Shown in pieces: positions 1 to 8,069 of a DNA stretch of 32,866 bases. The notes under the pieces are model-generated. The model was not told where the DNA came from. It saw only the letters and a list, made by a program, of their open reading frames with translations, and ran no database searches. A program made the position numbers and the translations under genes. This DNA is from a virus. Every line of letters begins with the position of its first letter. Position 1 is the first letter of the stretch. Location of the stretch: IMG/VR virus record IMGVR_UViG_3300032316_000256, positions 1 through 32,866 of that record. One strand, written 5' to 3'.

Positions 1-987
1 AATTTTAACACCGTTGATAAAAGCATCTACAGAAAATGTTTTTTCGCCTGCGATAGTTTGCGTTCCTGTGGTAATTAAACCTCTAGCAGTAGCAGAAGCA
101 CTTGGAATGTTAAAAGTATGCGTAGCAGTAGCACTTGCAATGTTAAAGTCCGTTCCGCTAGTACCAACCGCAAAGAACTGCACCTGAGCATTCAAGCCAT
201 TTAACGAAGTCAATCCAGTTGTAAATGTGGTAATAATCTGACACAGGTGAGGGCCCTCTGTATGCAAAGTAATCGTTCTACCGCTATGCGTTACATAGTA
301 ACGAACCGCAAGCCTATCAGTCAAAGCAAGCACAGTAGTAGGTACTGCAAGCGAAGAGAAATAAGGCGTTATATTTGTACCAAAAGCAATTAATTCAGGG
401 ATTGCACTACTACTAGCAATCAAAGTAGCAGTACCTCCTGCATTAATTTTGTAAAGTTCAACGTAAAACGAAGGCGAGCCTCCACCACTTGACGCACTAA
501 AGTAACTTTCAAAGTTCCAGTTGCCTCCAGGAATCTCTAGCAAGTTAGGATCTCCTGCATCAGTAATAAACGAAGCAATGTACCCATTAGCAGCTATTGT
601 AAAGTCAGTACCTGCTCCCAAAATGGGAACTTTATTCATCTCTAAATAAGCAACACCTCCAATAGTCCCTTGGCTTACTGATCCATTTAAGTAGTAGCTA
701 ACAGATGACCCTCCACCGCTAGACTCAGGGAAGTCAGCCAATGTTCCGTCTCCTCTGACATACTGAGCAACAGTACCTGCACCTGTAACTGCAATCGTTC
801 CGTTGCTAGTCAATGGGCTATTGGCAACTGCAAACGCAGAAGGCATAGTAAGCCCTACCGAGTTTAAAGAAGTACCTGGAGGGTTAACAGGAGGTAAGGT
901 CTCACCAACCTGAACACCTGGGCTACTAGGAGATACACCTGTTCTTACTTTCTTCGCTGAGAAAAACTTACCTGATACATCTGTCAT
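1..987 (-). CDS. Tail fibre protein, N-terminal part (runs off the window)
   Basis: The frame opens with ATG at 987 and stays open to base 1, giving 329 codons and no stop, so only the N-terminal part is present. The sequence is rich in Gly, Ser, Thr and Ala. It carries short motifs common in tail fibres of Bacteroidota phages, such as GDGTLADF near residue 87 and TFNIPSASATARGLI near residue 300. These suggest a trimeric beta-structured fibre at the tail tip that contacts the host surface. The start overlaps the stop of the upstream tail-tip gene (TAATG-type overlap at 987-991), so the two are probably co-translated. The C-terminal part at 30994-32866 on the same strand may be the rest of this gene if the map is circular. 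The specific receptor cannot be told. Confidence 0.75.
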   Translation of the reverse strand, partial: MTDVSGKFFSAKKVRTGVSPSSPGVQVGETLPPVNPPGTSLNSVGLTMPSAFAVANSPLTSNGTIAVTGAGTVAQYVRGDGTLADFPESSGGGSSVSYYLNGSVSQGTIGGVAYLEMNKVPILGAGTDFTIAANGYIASFITDAGDPNLLEIPGGNWNFESYFSASSGGGSPSFYVELYKINAGGTATLIASSSAIPELIAFGTNITPYFSSLAVPTTVLALTDRLAVRYYVTHSGRTITLHTEGPHLCQIITTFTTGLTSLNGLNAQVQFFAVGTSGTDFNIASATATHTFNIPSASATARGLITTGTQTIAGEKTFSVDAFINGVKI

Positions 988-988
988 A

Positions 989-3211
989 TTAACTTCCTAT
1001 TTCGCCTAATCTTGCTAATTCTAATCTCCAACTATTTGCCATTAAATCTACATCCATTGCGACTACCATCCAATAATGTCCATCGTATTCGATGTTTTGA
1101 TATGGCTTAATCTCCAATGGATTTGCAGCATTCCTAGGCAATGTCAATATCAATCTAGGGTTTTGTCTGCCCTTAATATTTGCTAACTCCTGAAGGAATA
1201 TCTGAATCAAAGGTACTGACTCGACACCATCCCTAGACCAAGCCTGAGAATTTGGATTGCCATATCCAGGTAGGTCGAGCCGTATAGCACTACTTGAGTT
1301 TTCCGTGTCGACATCACCGATGTTAAACTTGACATCTTCGTAGACGTTTGAGTATGATTCATCTGTTACAAATTTTTCTGATATTTCCTCTGTCGCAAAG
1401 GCATCGTTTTCTTCGATTTTAAGCGACATATTTCTATACCCTACCGTGTACCTATCTACCGAAGCAGAGTTCGTTGTAATGACCTGATATAGCCTTATAA
1501 TCACATTCCCATCTTCAGGTACAACTACATTAGTAATGTCTAGCTTATTCCAAGCATATAATGATCCCATTGGAAACTGCATCACTGTAAAAGTTGGTAA
1601 CCAAGTAAAGGTTTCTACACCATCAAAAGACAAATAACTATTCCCGATGTTAACCATAACACCTGCATTTGTATTTGGTCTTGGTAGCTCTCCAGAAAAT
1701 CTAGGTTCAAATAAAAACTCAAGCTGAAAGCTCAAAGTATTCGCTAGGTCTTGAGCAATCGGAATACCAGTAAATACTCTTGTAGAGTCAAGTTCTATAA
1801 ATGATATATTAATATCTGCTGTTCCGCTTACAGAACTAGTTCCCCATATCTTAGCGTATTCTCCTAAAGCATCAGAAACATATTGAATCAATGCAGGATT
1901 GATTCCCGTAGGATACGATCCAGGCTGCCCGCTAGGAATTGACCTAACATAGTTCCATAGCCTTAATTGATAGAGTCCTGGGTATGCACTACCTGGTAAG
2001 TTAAACTCCCAAGAATCAACAGTAAATGGCTCCTCGTAAATACCTCCACGAGAAGAGTAGTCTAACACACCAAGCTGTAAAGTCCCTGTAAACTCAGTGT
2101 AAACAGGTCTACCAGTTCTTTGTCCTCCTGTAAACTTGCAGGATACATCCATACCTGGTGTTATTGTCGTAATACCTTCTCTTGTAGCGTCTGTATCGTA
2201 GTTAAATAGCCTGTAAGAATCCTTAGTCAATTCAGGCAAAGAGATAATATAAAACTCATTTCTCCACAAGAAAACCCTGCAAAGAAATGGCTTTAGCAAT
2301 GATTCTAAGAAATCAGAAATGTAAACAGATGAGTTTTCAATAATTCCATTACTTGATAGGTACAAAGGTATCTCACCATCTGTAAATACAGCATTAGCAG
2401 GAATCAATAGCTGTTCAAATACCCCATCATTAGTATCAAGCCTAGTCTCGTAAATTTCACAAGCAATATTGATTGGTCTTAAAACAGGGAATGTTTGACT
2501 TAACGCTCCAAAGAATCCTCCAATAAATGTGTTGCCAGAGAATCCATCAAAGTATTGCTCATTCACTCTCTTGGAGTCAAATGAGTTTAATCCATCAGAA
2601 GCGGTAAACTCCATCACTTCTTTGATTGATACTTCATTAATAGTAACAGTAGAATTGTTTATGTATCCTTCCCAAAACAAAACACCTTCGATAAGCACTT
2701 TAACCTGCCATTTTCTATATCCTCCTTCAAGTATTTCAAAGTACTCGTCACGATTACCTACAAGACCAAAGTTAAAGTATGACCTTACTATTGGATCAAT
2801 CTCATCTTGACCAAAGTTTCCCCAGCGGAATGAAAAGCCTGCACTGTCTTTTTGTGTTGCAGAACCAACATAGCCAAACTCATAAATCTCTACTCTGATT
2901 AGCTGATTGGACTGATCCTCAGTTTCAGTAAAGTACTTTAACTCATAAGCTGTATCAACAGGTGCAAATGTTCCAGTAGCGGTAACTCTGAGCTTTACAT
3001 CCCTTGATGGCATCGTAAATGTCCAAGGGTTAGTAAAAGAGCTTAAAAAACCGTTGTTGATGTTGTAGTTACTAAAAGTAAACCCAGAGCCAAATGTTGC
3101 AGCAATGGTCATTGAAATACCTTCCTCATAGGATGGTAAAGGAGCAACACCATTAACTGTGATTGAACCAGTGCCTCCAGTTAGTCCCCAAATAAATCTG
3201 TATTCTGCCAT
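989..3211 (-). CDS. Tail-tip / baseplate protein (Dit/Tal-like position)
   Basis: A 740-residue protein lies just after the tape measure gene in the reading direction, the usual place for distal-tail and tail-tip proteins. Residues 1-80 resemble bacterial surface beta-repeats: a glycine-rich strand pattern ending in FTMPSRDVKL, close to the common 'FTMPANDVTV' theme, so this could be a carbohydrate- or surface-binding head. Residues about 85-210 are a compact beta domain with RVEIYEFGY and WQVKVLIEGVLFWEGYI. The rest is mixed beta with several aromatic stretches. No enzyme motif was found. Start ATG at 3211 is preceded by TATTTTTG four bases upstream, a motif shared with other late genes. Assignment rests on position, size and composition; the exact tail role is inferred. 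Confidence 0.65.
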   Translation of the reverse strand: MAEYRFIWGLTGGTGSITVNGVAPLPSYEEGISMTIAATFGSGFTFSNYNINNGFLSSFTNPWTFTMPSRDVKLRVTATGTFAPVDTAYELKYFTETEDQSNQLIRVEIYEFGYVGSATQKDSAGFSFRWGNFGQDEIDPIVRSYFNFGLVGNRDEYFEILEGGYRKWQVKVLIEGVLFWEGYINNSTVTINEVSIKEVMEFTASDGLNSFDSKRVNEQYFDGFSGNTFIGGFFGALSQTFPVLRPINIACEIYETRLDTNDGVFEQLLIPANAVFTDGEIPLYLSSNGIIENSSVYISDFLESLLKPFLCRVFLWRNEFYIISLPELTKDSYRLFNYDTDATREGITTITPGMDVSCKFTGGQRTGRPVYTEFTGTLQLGVLDYSSRGGIYEEPFTVDSWEFNLPGSAYPGLYQLRLWNYVRSIPSGQPGSYPTGINPALIQYVSDALGEYAKIWGTSSVSGTADINISFIELDSTRVFTGIPIAQDLANTLSFQLEFLFEPRFSGELPRPNTNAGVMVNIGNSYLSFDGVETFTWLPTFTVMQFPMGSLYAWNKLDITNVVVPEDGNVIIRLYQVITTNSASVDRYTVGYRNMSLKIEENDAFATEEISEKFVTDESYSNVYEDVKFNIGDVDTENSSSAIRLDLPGYGNPNSQAWSRDGVESVPLIQIFLQELANIKGRQNPRLILTLPRNAANPLEIKPYQNIEYDGHYWMVVAMDVDLMANSWRLELARLGEIGS

Positions 3212-3244
3212 TGGTCAAAAATACAAAAAAAAATAGGTATTATC

Positions 3245-3275
3245 TTGACTTATATTTAGTCTAATGCTAGATTTG
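3245..3275 (+). promoter_or_regulatory. Bacteroidota-type promoter for the plus-strand cassette gene
   Basis: TTG at 3245-3247 is followed by 20 bases and then TAGATTTG at 3268-3275, an exact match to the Bacteroidota -7 consensus TAnnTTTG with the expected spacing. The predicted start of transcription falls at about 3280-3283, at the ATG of the small gene, so the message would be leaderless or nearly so. It points against the surrounding late operon. Confidence 0.6.
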
Positions 3276-3282
3276 TCTCGAC

Positions 3283-3453
3283 ATGAACAGGACATTGAAA
3301 GAATCATCAGATATTATAGCTAAGTGCATCGCTGAAATCAGGACAAATCCTGAGAACATCACCGATGAGCTAATTGAGAAAAGTTGCATTAAGTACGATG
3401 TCGATGAGGATCGCATCCGAAAAATAGCACTACTCAGAAAAAGAGTTTCATAG
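3283..3453 (+). CDS. Small plus-strand protein of unknown function (cassette gene)
   Basis: The 56-residue frame runs from ATG 3283 to TAG 3451-3453. It is the only plausible plus-strand gene inside the minus-strand late module. It has its own consensus promoter upstream and a rho-independent terminator downstream. The product is charged and mostly helical by composition. Its second half (ITDELIEKSCIKYDVDEDR followed by a basic tail) reads like two helices with a turn, which would fit a small helix-turn-helix or a protein-binding peptide. No family was recognised. Its isolation, orientation and private signals resemble a 'moron', a gene expressed independently of the lytic programme. A stable host-directed or regulatory role is an inference only. 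Confidence 0.6.
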   Translation: MNRTLKESSDIIAKCIAEIRTNPENITDELIEKSCIKYDVDEDRIRKIALLRKRVS

Positions 3454-3482
3454 TAGTTATTTTGGGTTAAATGTTAGCAAAG

Positions 3483-3511
3483 ACCTAGGTTTCTGACCTA
3501 GGTTTTTTTTT
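3483..3511 (+). terminator. Rho-independent terminator after the plus-strand cassette gene
   Basis: Two copies of the self-complementary octamer ACCTAGGT (3483-3490 and 3496-3503) flank a five-base loop and are followed by eight T residues on the plus strand. The T run overlaps the stop codon of the convergent tape measure gene. On the minus strand the hairpin lacks a good T run, so it should mainly end plus-strand transcripts. Confidence 0.75.
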
Positions 3512-5372
3512 ATCTTATGTTTCTTCTAATTTGAGCCTGCTCAACAAAGAATAGCAAATCATCTGGTCCTTTGAGCATTACTTCAACTCCGTACATTCCA
3601 GAGTTTACTGATGCACCAGAATAATCCATTGATGGAACTTGAGGCACAATTACTCCGTTGGTATTTGGTACAAACAACTCTGGTCGTTTCTCACCAACAA
3701 TATAAGCTCTGCCCTTAGATACAGGGCCACCAAATTCTCTTCTGTTTGTGTAAGTAGATCCTGATCCTGCTGATGGTGAACCTCCTCCACTACTTGCTCT
3801 ACCAAAAGCAGAACTGACTAATGCAACAGCACCTGCAATAAATACAGGTAGTAATGCTAAACCAACTGGTCCTAAACCCTTAGCTGCCTCTGTTGATGAA
3901 ACAATAACATTTCCAGTAGCTAATTTAAGATTAGATGCATTTTCCGCCTCTTGAGCTGCCTTTGTGGTTGCTGCTTTTTGTAGTATTGCTCCAATAATCT
4001 TAGGAGTTGCAGAAAGTAAAGTAGTAACAAATCCTCTTAATGCTCTGTCTCCAATGTTTAATGATCCAGCAATTCCTGCACCCAAAGAACTAAATGCATC
4101 AACAATAACTCCAATTTGATCTTGAATAATTGGAGTTTCTTCTTCTAACTTTTGAGTTAAATCACCTAATGGTCTTTCTGTTATAATTCCTTGTTCTTTT
4201 ACTTTATTAAGTTCGGCATTAATAAATTCTTGACCAGTAGTTCCAACTTTACCACCTTCTAGCAATCTTTGCCTTTGCTTTAGTAAGGCTTCAACATCAC
4301 CTGATCTAGGTAGACCAATAGATGGTAAGCTACTTAACTCTTCAAAACTTCTTTTTAATTCTTTATTATCCTGTATTACTGTTTTTGTGCTTTGATTATA
4401 AAAGGATAATTGATCATTTACCTGTTCTAATATTCCTTTATATAAACCTATTTCTTCAGTAGCTAATGATTTTTCTAATTCAATATTTGAATTAGCAAAA
4501 GCTCTAGTAGCAGTTGAAATTTGTTCAGTAAGAAATCCTTCAAGTAACTCAAGCTCTCCTTTTCTTAGTTTATTTATTTTACCAGATAAAGCATCAACCA
4601 CTTGACCTGCTGTTTTAAATGCAGGAACATCAACTAATCTACCTCCAAGATTTTCTGTTTTAAGTAGTCCAACTTCTTTTAGTAACTTATTTAATAAACC
4701 TTGAGCTAATAGTCCATTGGTATCTTTTAAAGACTCGTTAAAATCTTCTTGAGCCTTTGTTAATTCATCAACTTCTTTTTTAGTATCAAATACACCTAAT
4801 TGATATGCTGTAAATGCAGCGGTAACAGCTGATATGCCTAAAACAATCAAATTTGATTTAGTTAATAAACTACCAAAAAATGTGCTTAAAGCAGAGCTTG
4901 TGCTGCCAGTAGTAACTCTTAAAGCAGATAGCTGTTCTGCAAATTGCTGAATGTTGTTTCCTACACCAATAATTCCAAAAGGAGCATCTTGAATAATTCT
5001 GTTAAATGCAATAGCTGAACCATTTGCTGCTCCTGCTGATACTCTAAATTTATTAAAAGATTGAACTGAAGTATCGGCAAAAGATTTACCTAAGGAATTT
5101 AGCCTAGATAATTCAATATTGGTTTGCTCAAGTTCAGCATTAAACTTTGCAATTTGCTGTTCATTAGTTGCTTGACTTAAAGAAACTTTTAATGCTTTAG
5201 CTTTAGCAGTCAACTGCTCAATCAAACCAATTTTTCTACGGAATCCTACATTGGATTTTTCAGAATCCGCAGCAGTTTCAGATTCAAATGATTTTAGACT
5301 TGCCTTCGCCTTGTTAAGGGCTGATTGCAAATCCTTTATGTCGGCAGTTAATCTTATTTGAAGCTCATTCAT
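3510..5372 (-). CDS. Tail tape measure protein
   Basis: This is a 620-residue protein. The N-terminal 100 residues are a heptad-like coiled coil rich in Lys, Glu, Gln and Leu. Hydrophobic segments lie at about 168-193 and 502-527, as expected for a tape measure that may contact membrane on DNA entry. The C-terminal region has a Gly/Ser-rich linker followed by GRAYIVGEKRPELFVPN, the common tape measure end motif. It sits directly after the frameshifted chaperone genes, the standard order in siphoviruses. Its length predicts a tail of roughly 90-100 nm using about 1.5 angstrom per residue. ATG 5372 is preceded by TATTTTTG four bases upstream. Its stop overlaps the T run of the opposing terminator. 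Confidence 0.9.
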   Translation of the reverse strand: MNELQIRLTADIKDLQSALNKAKASLKSFESETAADSEKSNVGFRRKIGLIEQLTAKAKALKVSLSQATNEQQIAKFNAELEQTNIELSRLNSLGKSFADTSVQSFNKFRVSAGAANGSAIAFNRIIQDAPFGIIGVGNNIQQFAEQLSALRVTTGSTSSALSTFFGSLLTKSNLIVLGISAVTAAFTAYQLGVFDTKKEVDELTKAQEDFNESLKDTNGLLAQGLLNKLLKEVGLLKTENLGGRLVDVPAFKTAGQVVDALSGKINKLRKGELELLEGFLTEQISTATRAFANSNIELEKSLATEEIGLYKGILEQVNDQLSFYNQSTKTVIQDNKELKRSFEELSSLPSIGLPRSGDVEALLKQRQRLLEGGKVGTTGQEFINAELNKVKEQGIITERPLGDLTQKLEEETPIIQDQIGVIVDAFSSLGAGIAGSLNIGDRALRGFVTTLLSATPKIIGAILQKAATTKAAQEAENASNLKLATGNVIVSSTEAAKGLGPVGLALLPVFIAGAVALVSSAFGRASSGGGSPSAGSGSTYTNRREFGGPVSKGRAYIVGEKRPELFVPNTNGVIVPQVPSMDYSGASVNSGMYGVEVMLKGPDDLLFFVEQAQIRRNIR

Positions 5373-5384
5373 ATTTCAAAAATA

Positions 5385-6079
5385 CTAATTTTTAGCCATC
5401 TTATCTAAGAAGGCTTGTCTACGAGCTTTAATCATCTCTGGATTGAATTTCTTTTCACCCTGATCAGTAGGCAATGGGAAATACTGCTGAATAGATTTGT
5501 TAGGACTTTTCTTTGGAATAGAAGTATAAACCTGATATGCTACAAGTCTATACTTTTCCCATTCTCTTGACTGACTTACCTGGTAACCACGCATAGCCAA
5601 GATAGTCTCAGCAAAAGTCATTTGATAAAAATTTCGAGGAAGTATTCCTAGTTCACCAAAACATTGTTGGCAAACGTCAATCCAGGTTATTTTTTTTTTT
5701 CTAACACAGGATCACTAACTGATTCTAATTCATTAATTGCAGGTAAGTCAACTCCCATAGAGGTCCAAAAAGTTTGCCATACAGAATAAATATCACCTTC
5801 ATTAATATCTGCAATCCACTCACCAACCTGCTCCACAGTTACAGATTCCTCAAATCCTACAACATAATCATTTCCAATTATTCCTGCGTAAATCAATGTC
5901 TTAACAAGAAGAAAATGATTCTTCTCATTAAGCTTCATGATTCGATTTAACAAGTCCTCAGTCTCAAAATTAGCCTGCTCACCCTTGTAGATAATCTTGG
6001 CTAACTCAATAGCCGAAAAATTGTTAAAGCGTAAAACTCTCTCTTTACCGCCTATGCTTAGTTTTATTATTCCTGTCAT
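5385..6079 (-). CDS. Tail assembly chaperone GT fusion made by -1 frameshift
   Basis: The T part has an ATG at 5621, but its frame is already open from 5690, so there are 23 coding residues between the end of G and that ATG. Slipping back one base on the 11-A run at 5690-5700 joins all 130 residues of G to ITWIDVCQQCFGELG and on to the stop at 5385, giving 231 residues. The sequence just after the join (TWIDVCQQCFGELGILP) is a typical start for a T domain, and MRGYQ and REWEKYR follow. This is the lambda G/GT arrangement: the minor fusion binds tape measure and major tail protein during tail assembly. An independent T product from ATG 5621 (78 residues) is possible but less likely. Confidence 0.75.
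5687..6079 (-). CDS. Tail assembly chaperone G
   Basis: The 130-residue unshifted product runs from ATG 6079 and ends in EKKK followed by TAA. It begins with a beta segment (IIKLSIGGKERVLRFNN) and continues with helices, a form usual for G-type tail chaperones. It lies between the major tail protein and the tape measure. The gene is separated from the major tail gene by a terminator, so it is presumably made at a lower level by read-through. The end of the gene is the slippery site used to make GT. Confidence 0.8.
   Translation of the reverse strand: MTGIIKLSIGGKERVLRFNNFSAIELAKIIYKGEQANFETEDLLNRIMKLNEKNHFLLVKTLIYAGIIGNDYVVGFEESVTVEQVGEWIADINEGDIYSVWQTFWTSMGVDLPAINELESVSDPVLEKKK
5690..5700 (-). 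promoter_or_regulatory. Slippery run of 11 A (minus strand), -1 frameshift site
   Basis: On the minus strand the last codons of G read GAA AAA AAA AAA TAA. Any A AAA AAA heptamer within the run allows a -1 slip, and codons from 5690 onward then continue in the T frame. A run this long could also cause polymerase slippage, so some of the shift might be transcriptional. No pseudoknot was worked out. Confidence 0.75.
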
Positions 6080-6109
6080 GGCACTAATTTAGTAATAAAT
6101 GTAACAAGC

Positions 6110-6140
6110 AAAAAAAAAAGCCTCTAAAAAAAGAGGCCTT
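6110..6140 (-). terminator. Terminator after the major tail protein gene
   Basis: On the minus strand GCCTCT (6137-6132 when complemented) pairs with AGAGGC (down to 6120) across a loop of six T, followed by ten T from 6119 to 6110. It separates the abundant major tail transcript from the chaperone genes. Confidence 0.8.
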
Positions 6141-6169
6141 TTAACTAAACACAAACACGAAAACAGAAA

Positions 6170-6604
6170 TTATGATGGAATAGCGTCATCAATAGGTCCA
6201 GAACCAGTGATTGTTACAGAGTATGTCTGATACTCAGGAGCAGTAGCAGTCTCATCAAACTGAGAGATAAATCCTTGACCATATCTGATGTAAGAGTTAT
6301 CAAGTGATTGAAACTTAAATTTCTTGGTTGTTCTTGCGACCACAATATCAAAAATTCCTTCAGCAGAGATTTCACTTCCTCCTGGAGCAGTGTTTACATC
6401 GCCTTCAAAAGACATAGTCCAAGAAGCAGTGGAAGGAAGGTTTTGTACAAAATCACCAGTACAATCATTGTTAATTTCTGTTGCACCAACAGAGATTGAA
6501 AGAGATTTGGAAGAAGTACAAACTGCCAATTTCCAGGAAGGAGTTGAAGTCAAAGAGCTGTCGATGTAAACTCCAATATTTTTACTAAATAATTCGTTAG
6601 CCAT
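6170..6604 (-). CDS. Major tail protein
   Basis: The 144-residue protein begins at ATG 6604 (MANELFSKNIGVYID); an upstream in-frame TTG at 6616 is less likely. Features typical of major tail tube proteins are the N-terminal strand, a central region with WTMSFEGDVNT and a beta-rich C-terminus ending in a TITGSGP segment. It lies between tail completion and tail chaperone genes. It has its own strong candidate promoter at 6626-6656 and a terminator after it, as expected for the most abundant tail protein. Length fits small Bacteroidota phage tube proteins. Confidence 0.8.
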   Translation of the reverse strand: MANELFSKNIGVYIDSSLTSTPSWKLAVCTSSKSLSISVGATEINNDCTGDFVQNLPSTASWTMSFEGDVNTAPGGSEISAEGIFDIVVARTTKKFKFQSLDNSYIRYGQGFISQFDETATAPEYQTYSVTITGSGPIDDAIPS

Positions 6605-6625
6605 AGTCTTTATCAATTATTATTT

Positions 6626-6656
6626 CAAAGGTATAGGATTTTTTTTTATTATCAAA
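6626..6656 (-). promoter_or_regulatory. Promoter upstream of the major tail protein
   Basis: On the minus strand TTTG (6656-6653) is followed by 19 bases and TACCTTTG (6633-6626), matching both Bacteroidota promoter elements. The start of transcription should fall near 6620, about 15 bases before ATG 6604. The -33 element overlaps the end of the upstream gene. Confidence 0.65.
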
Positions 6657-7071
6657 GTGGTACAACTATGTGAGAATATGTCCTAACATTTCTGTAAATC
6701 CAATACTCACTAGTTCTTAATTGAATGCTATCTGATGTTGCAAGGTTGGTATTTCCAATCTTCCAGCCGTAAGCTGTAATATTGATGTCTACTTTATTAG
6801 TTGGATTTATTATTGCCTCAATGTCCTCTGCAATATCCAATGCCTGATCCATTCCTGTTGGCCTGGTAAAGCCAGTTACAATGTCTAAGGTTACATCAGC
6901 GTTAAACTTCTTGCAACTTGTGTTTGCAATTTCAGAAGTAGTAATGCTAGAAATAATCACATAAGGATATGGGGCCATCTCTGGAATTGAGAATGCATCA
7001 TAAATTGGAACACCTATTTCTGGGTATAGTGCTTGAAAATAACCAGCTTTTAATGCTTTTGATAAATCCAT
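6652..7071 (-). CDS. Tail completion / tail terminator protein
   Basis: A 139-residue protein starts at ATG 7071 (MDLSKALKAGYF); an in-frame TTG two codons upstream is not needed. It has the layout of gp17/U-type tail completion proteins: an N-terminal helix, then 'PIYDAFSIPEMAPYPYVII', a strand with DVTLDIVTGF, and a later strand with IQLRTSEYWIYRNVRTYSH. Such proteins cap the tail tube and join it to the head. The place between the head completion genes and the major tail gene agrees. TATCTTTG lies three bases before the ATG. Confidence 0.65.
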   Translation of the reverse strand: MDLSKALKAGYFQALYPEIGVPIYDAFSIPEMAPYPYVIISSITTSEIANTSCKKFNADVTLDIVTGFTRPTGMDQALDIAEDIEAIINPTNKVDINITAYGWKIGNTNLATSDSIQLRTSEYWIYRNVRTYSHIVVPL

Positions 7072-7089
7072 ATTCAAAGATAAGGTTTT

Positions 7090-7893
7090 TTAACGATTTG
7101 TAAATCCAAACCTAGAACCCTCCTGCTTAAACGATAATCTACATCTGCAATTAATTGTATTGGTCATAGAAGCTCCTTGAGTTGAATCACCAGGATATGC
7201 CAACTGCTGACCATTGATAATAAAGTTGTCTTTGATTGGAATAAAGAACTTAGGGTCTGTAAACAAATGAGCATCTCTAGTCCTATCGTCACGGATTGCT
7301 TTCCAGGACTTCTGCCAATTTAATCCTGAGCTTTCTAGTGCAAGAAGTTGTGCTTTACTCATCGCATTGGTAACTTCAGTTCTTGCTATTGTGTTAGATC
7401 GTAACTCTAGGTCTACTTGTCTAATCAAGTCAGCTATCTGCTGATTGCTTAGTCCTTGACTTCTGCTTTTGCCAATTAACTCGTTTACTCTTTTTACTCC
7501 TGTCGATAGTACTTCAGCAATTCTAAAGCCTATGTAGGTACTAAGAAAGCCATCCATAAGCTTTCTCCAGAACGAAGTCATCTCATTTACATCCTGAGGT
7601 GCAAGAGTACTTGCAACCTCATCAAATATGTCTTTTGTCTGAATTTCTTGGTTGGTGATTGGCTTGACAAACTCATTCCAAGTTAATGTGCCCTCATCAT
7701 CCATTATAAGCTGATACATGGCTTGATACACCATAGATATACCTTGACCACTAACAGAGCCGATGTCTTGTCCTGACTCAAATAAACGGGCCATTTCATC
7801 ATACTGCTCATCCAATGCTCGGTTAATTAACCTAGCAAATCGTTTCTCAAAATAAGAATGTCTTGAAAGATATATTTTGTCAGTGTAGTTCAT
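7090..7893 (-). CDS. Mu gpF-like head morphogenesis protein
   Basis: The 267-residue protein has the C-terminal signature of the phage Mu F-like minor head family: ARTEVTNAMSKAQLLAL, then WKAIRDDRTRDAH, and a final NCRCRLSF with the cysteines. The N-terminal 150 residues are helical and less conserved. The family is thought to act inside the procapsid during head assembly. It usually sits next to the portal gene; here it lies after the connector genes, an unusual position. The start overlaps the stop of the small membrane protein upstream (ATGA). Confidence 0.8.
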   Translation of the reverse strand: MNYTDKIYLSRHSYFEKRFARLINRALDEQYDEMARLFESGQDIGSVSGQGISMVYQAMYQLIMDDEGTLTWNEFVKPITNQEIQTKDIFDEVASTLAPQDVNEMTSFWRKLMDGFLSTYIGFRIAEVLSTGVKRVNELIGKSRSQGLSNQQIADLIRQVDLELRSNTIARTEVTNAMSKAQLLALESSGLNWQKSWKAIRDDRTRDAHLFTDPKFFIPIKDNFIINGQQLAYPGDSTQGASMTNTINCRCRLSFKQEGSRFGFTNR

Positions 7894-8069
7894 TTAGAAC
7901 GATCATATATTTCTACTCCTCCCCAGAAAACTAAGAAGCAGAAAGATACTGATAAAAGATAAGCAAACGGCTTGTTGCACCATAGTGCAAACTCTAGGAT
8001 TCCAGAGCAAATTGAAAGGCACAGAAATGACAAAGCAATAATCTGTGCTAAATCCTTAAATTGTTTCAT
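7890..8069 (-). CDS. Small membrane protein within the head-tail operon
   Basis: A 59-residue protein starts at ATG 8069, overlapping the previous stop by ATGA, and ends overlapping the next ATG in the same way, so it is clearly a translated member of the operon. Two hydrophobic helices are visible, residues about 8-30 (IIALSFLCLSICSGILEFAL) and 35-52 (FAYLLSVSFCFLVFWGGV), with five cysteines or more in or next to them. A membrane protein is not part of known head-tail joining. No family was recognised. A holin-like or superinfection-related role is possible but not shown. Confidence 0.7.
   Translation of the reverse strand: MKQFKDLAQIIALSFLCLSICSGILEFALWCNKPFAYLLSVSFCFLVFWGGVEIYDRSK

Noticed and set aside
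2529-2810. 93-residue frame on the plus strand
   Set aside because: It lies wholly inside the tail-tip gene on the opposite strand and has no promoter or coupling.
1-3211. Diversity-generating retroelement acting on the tail genes
   Set aside because: No reverse transcriptase gene or template repeat was seen in the window.
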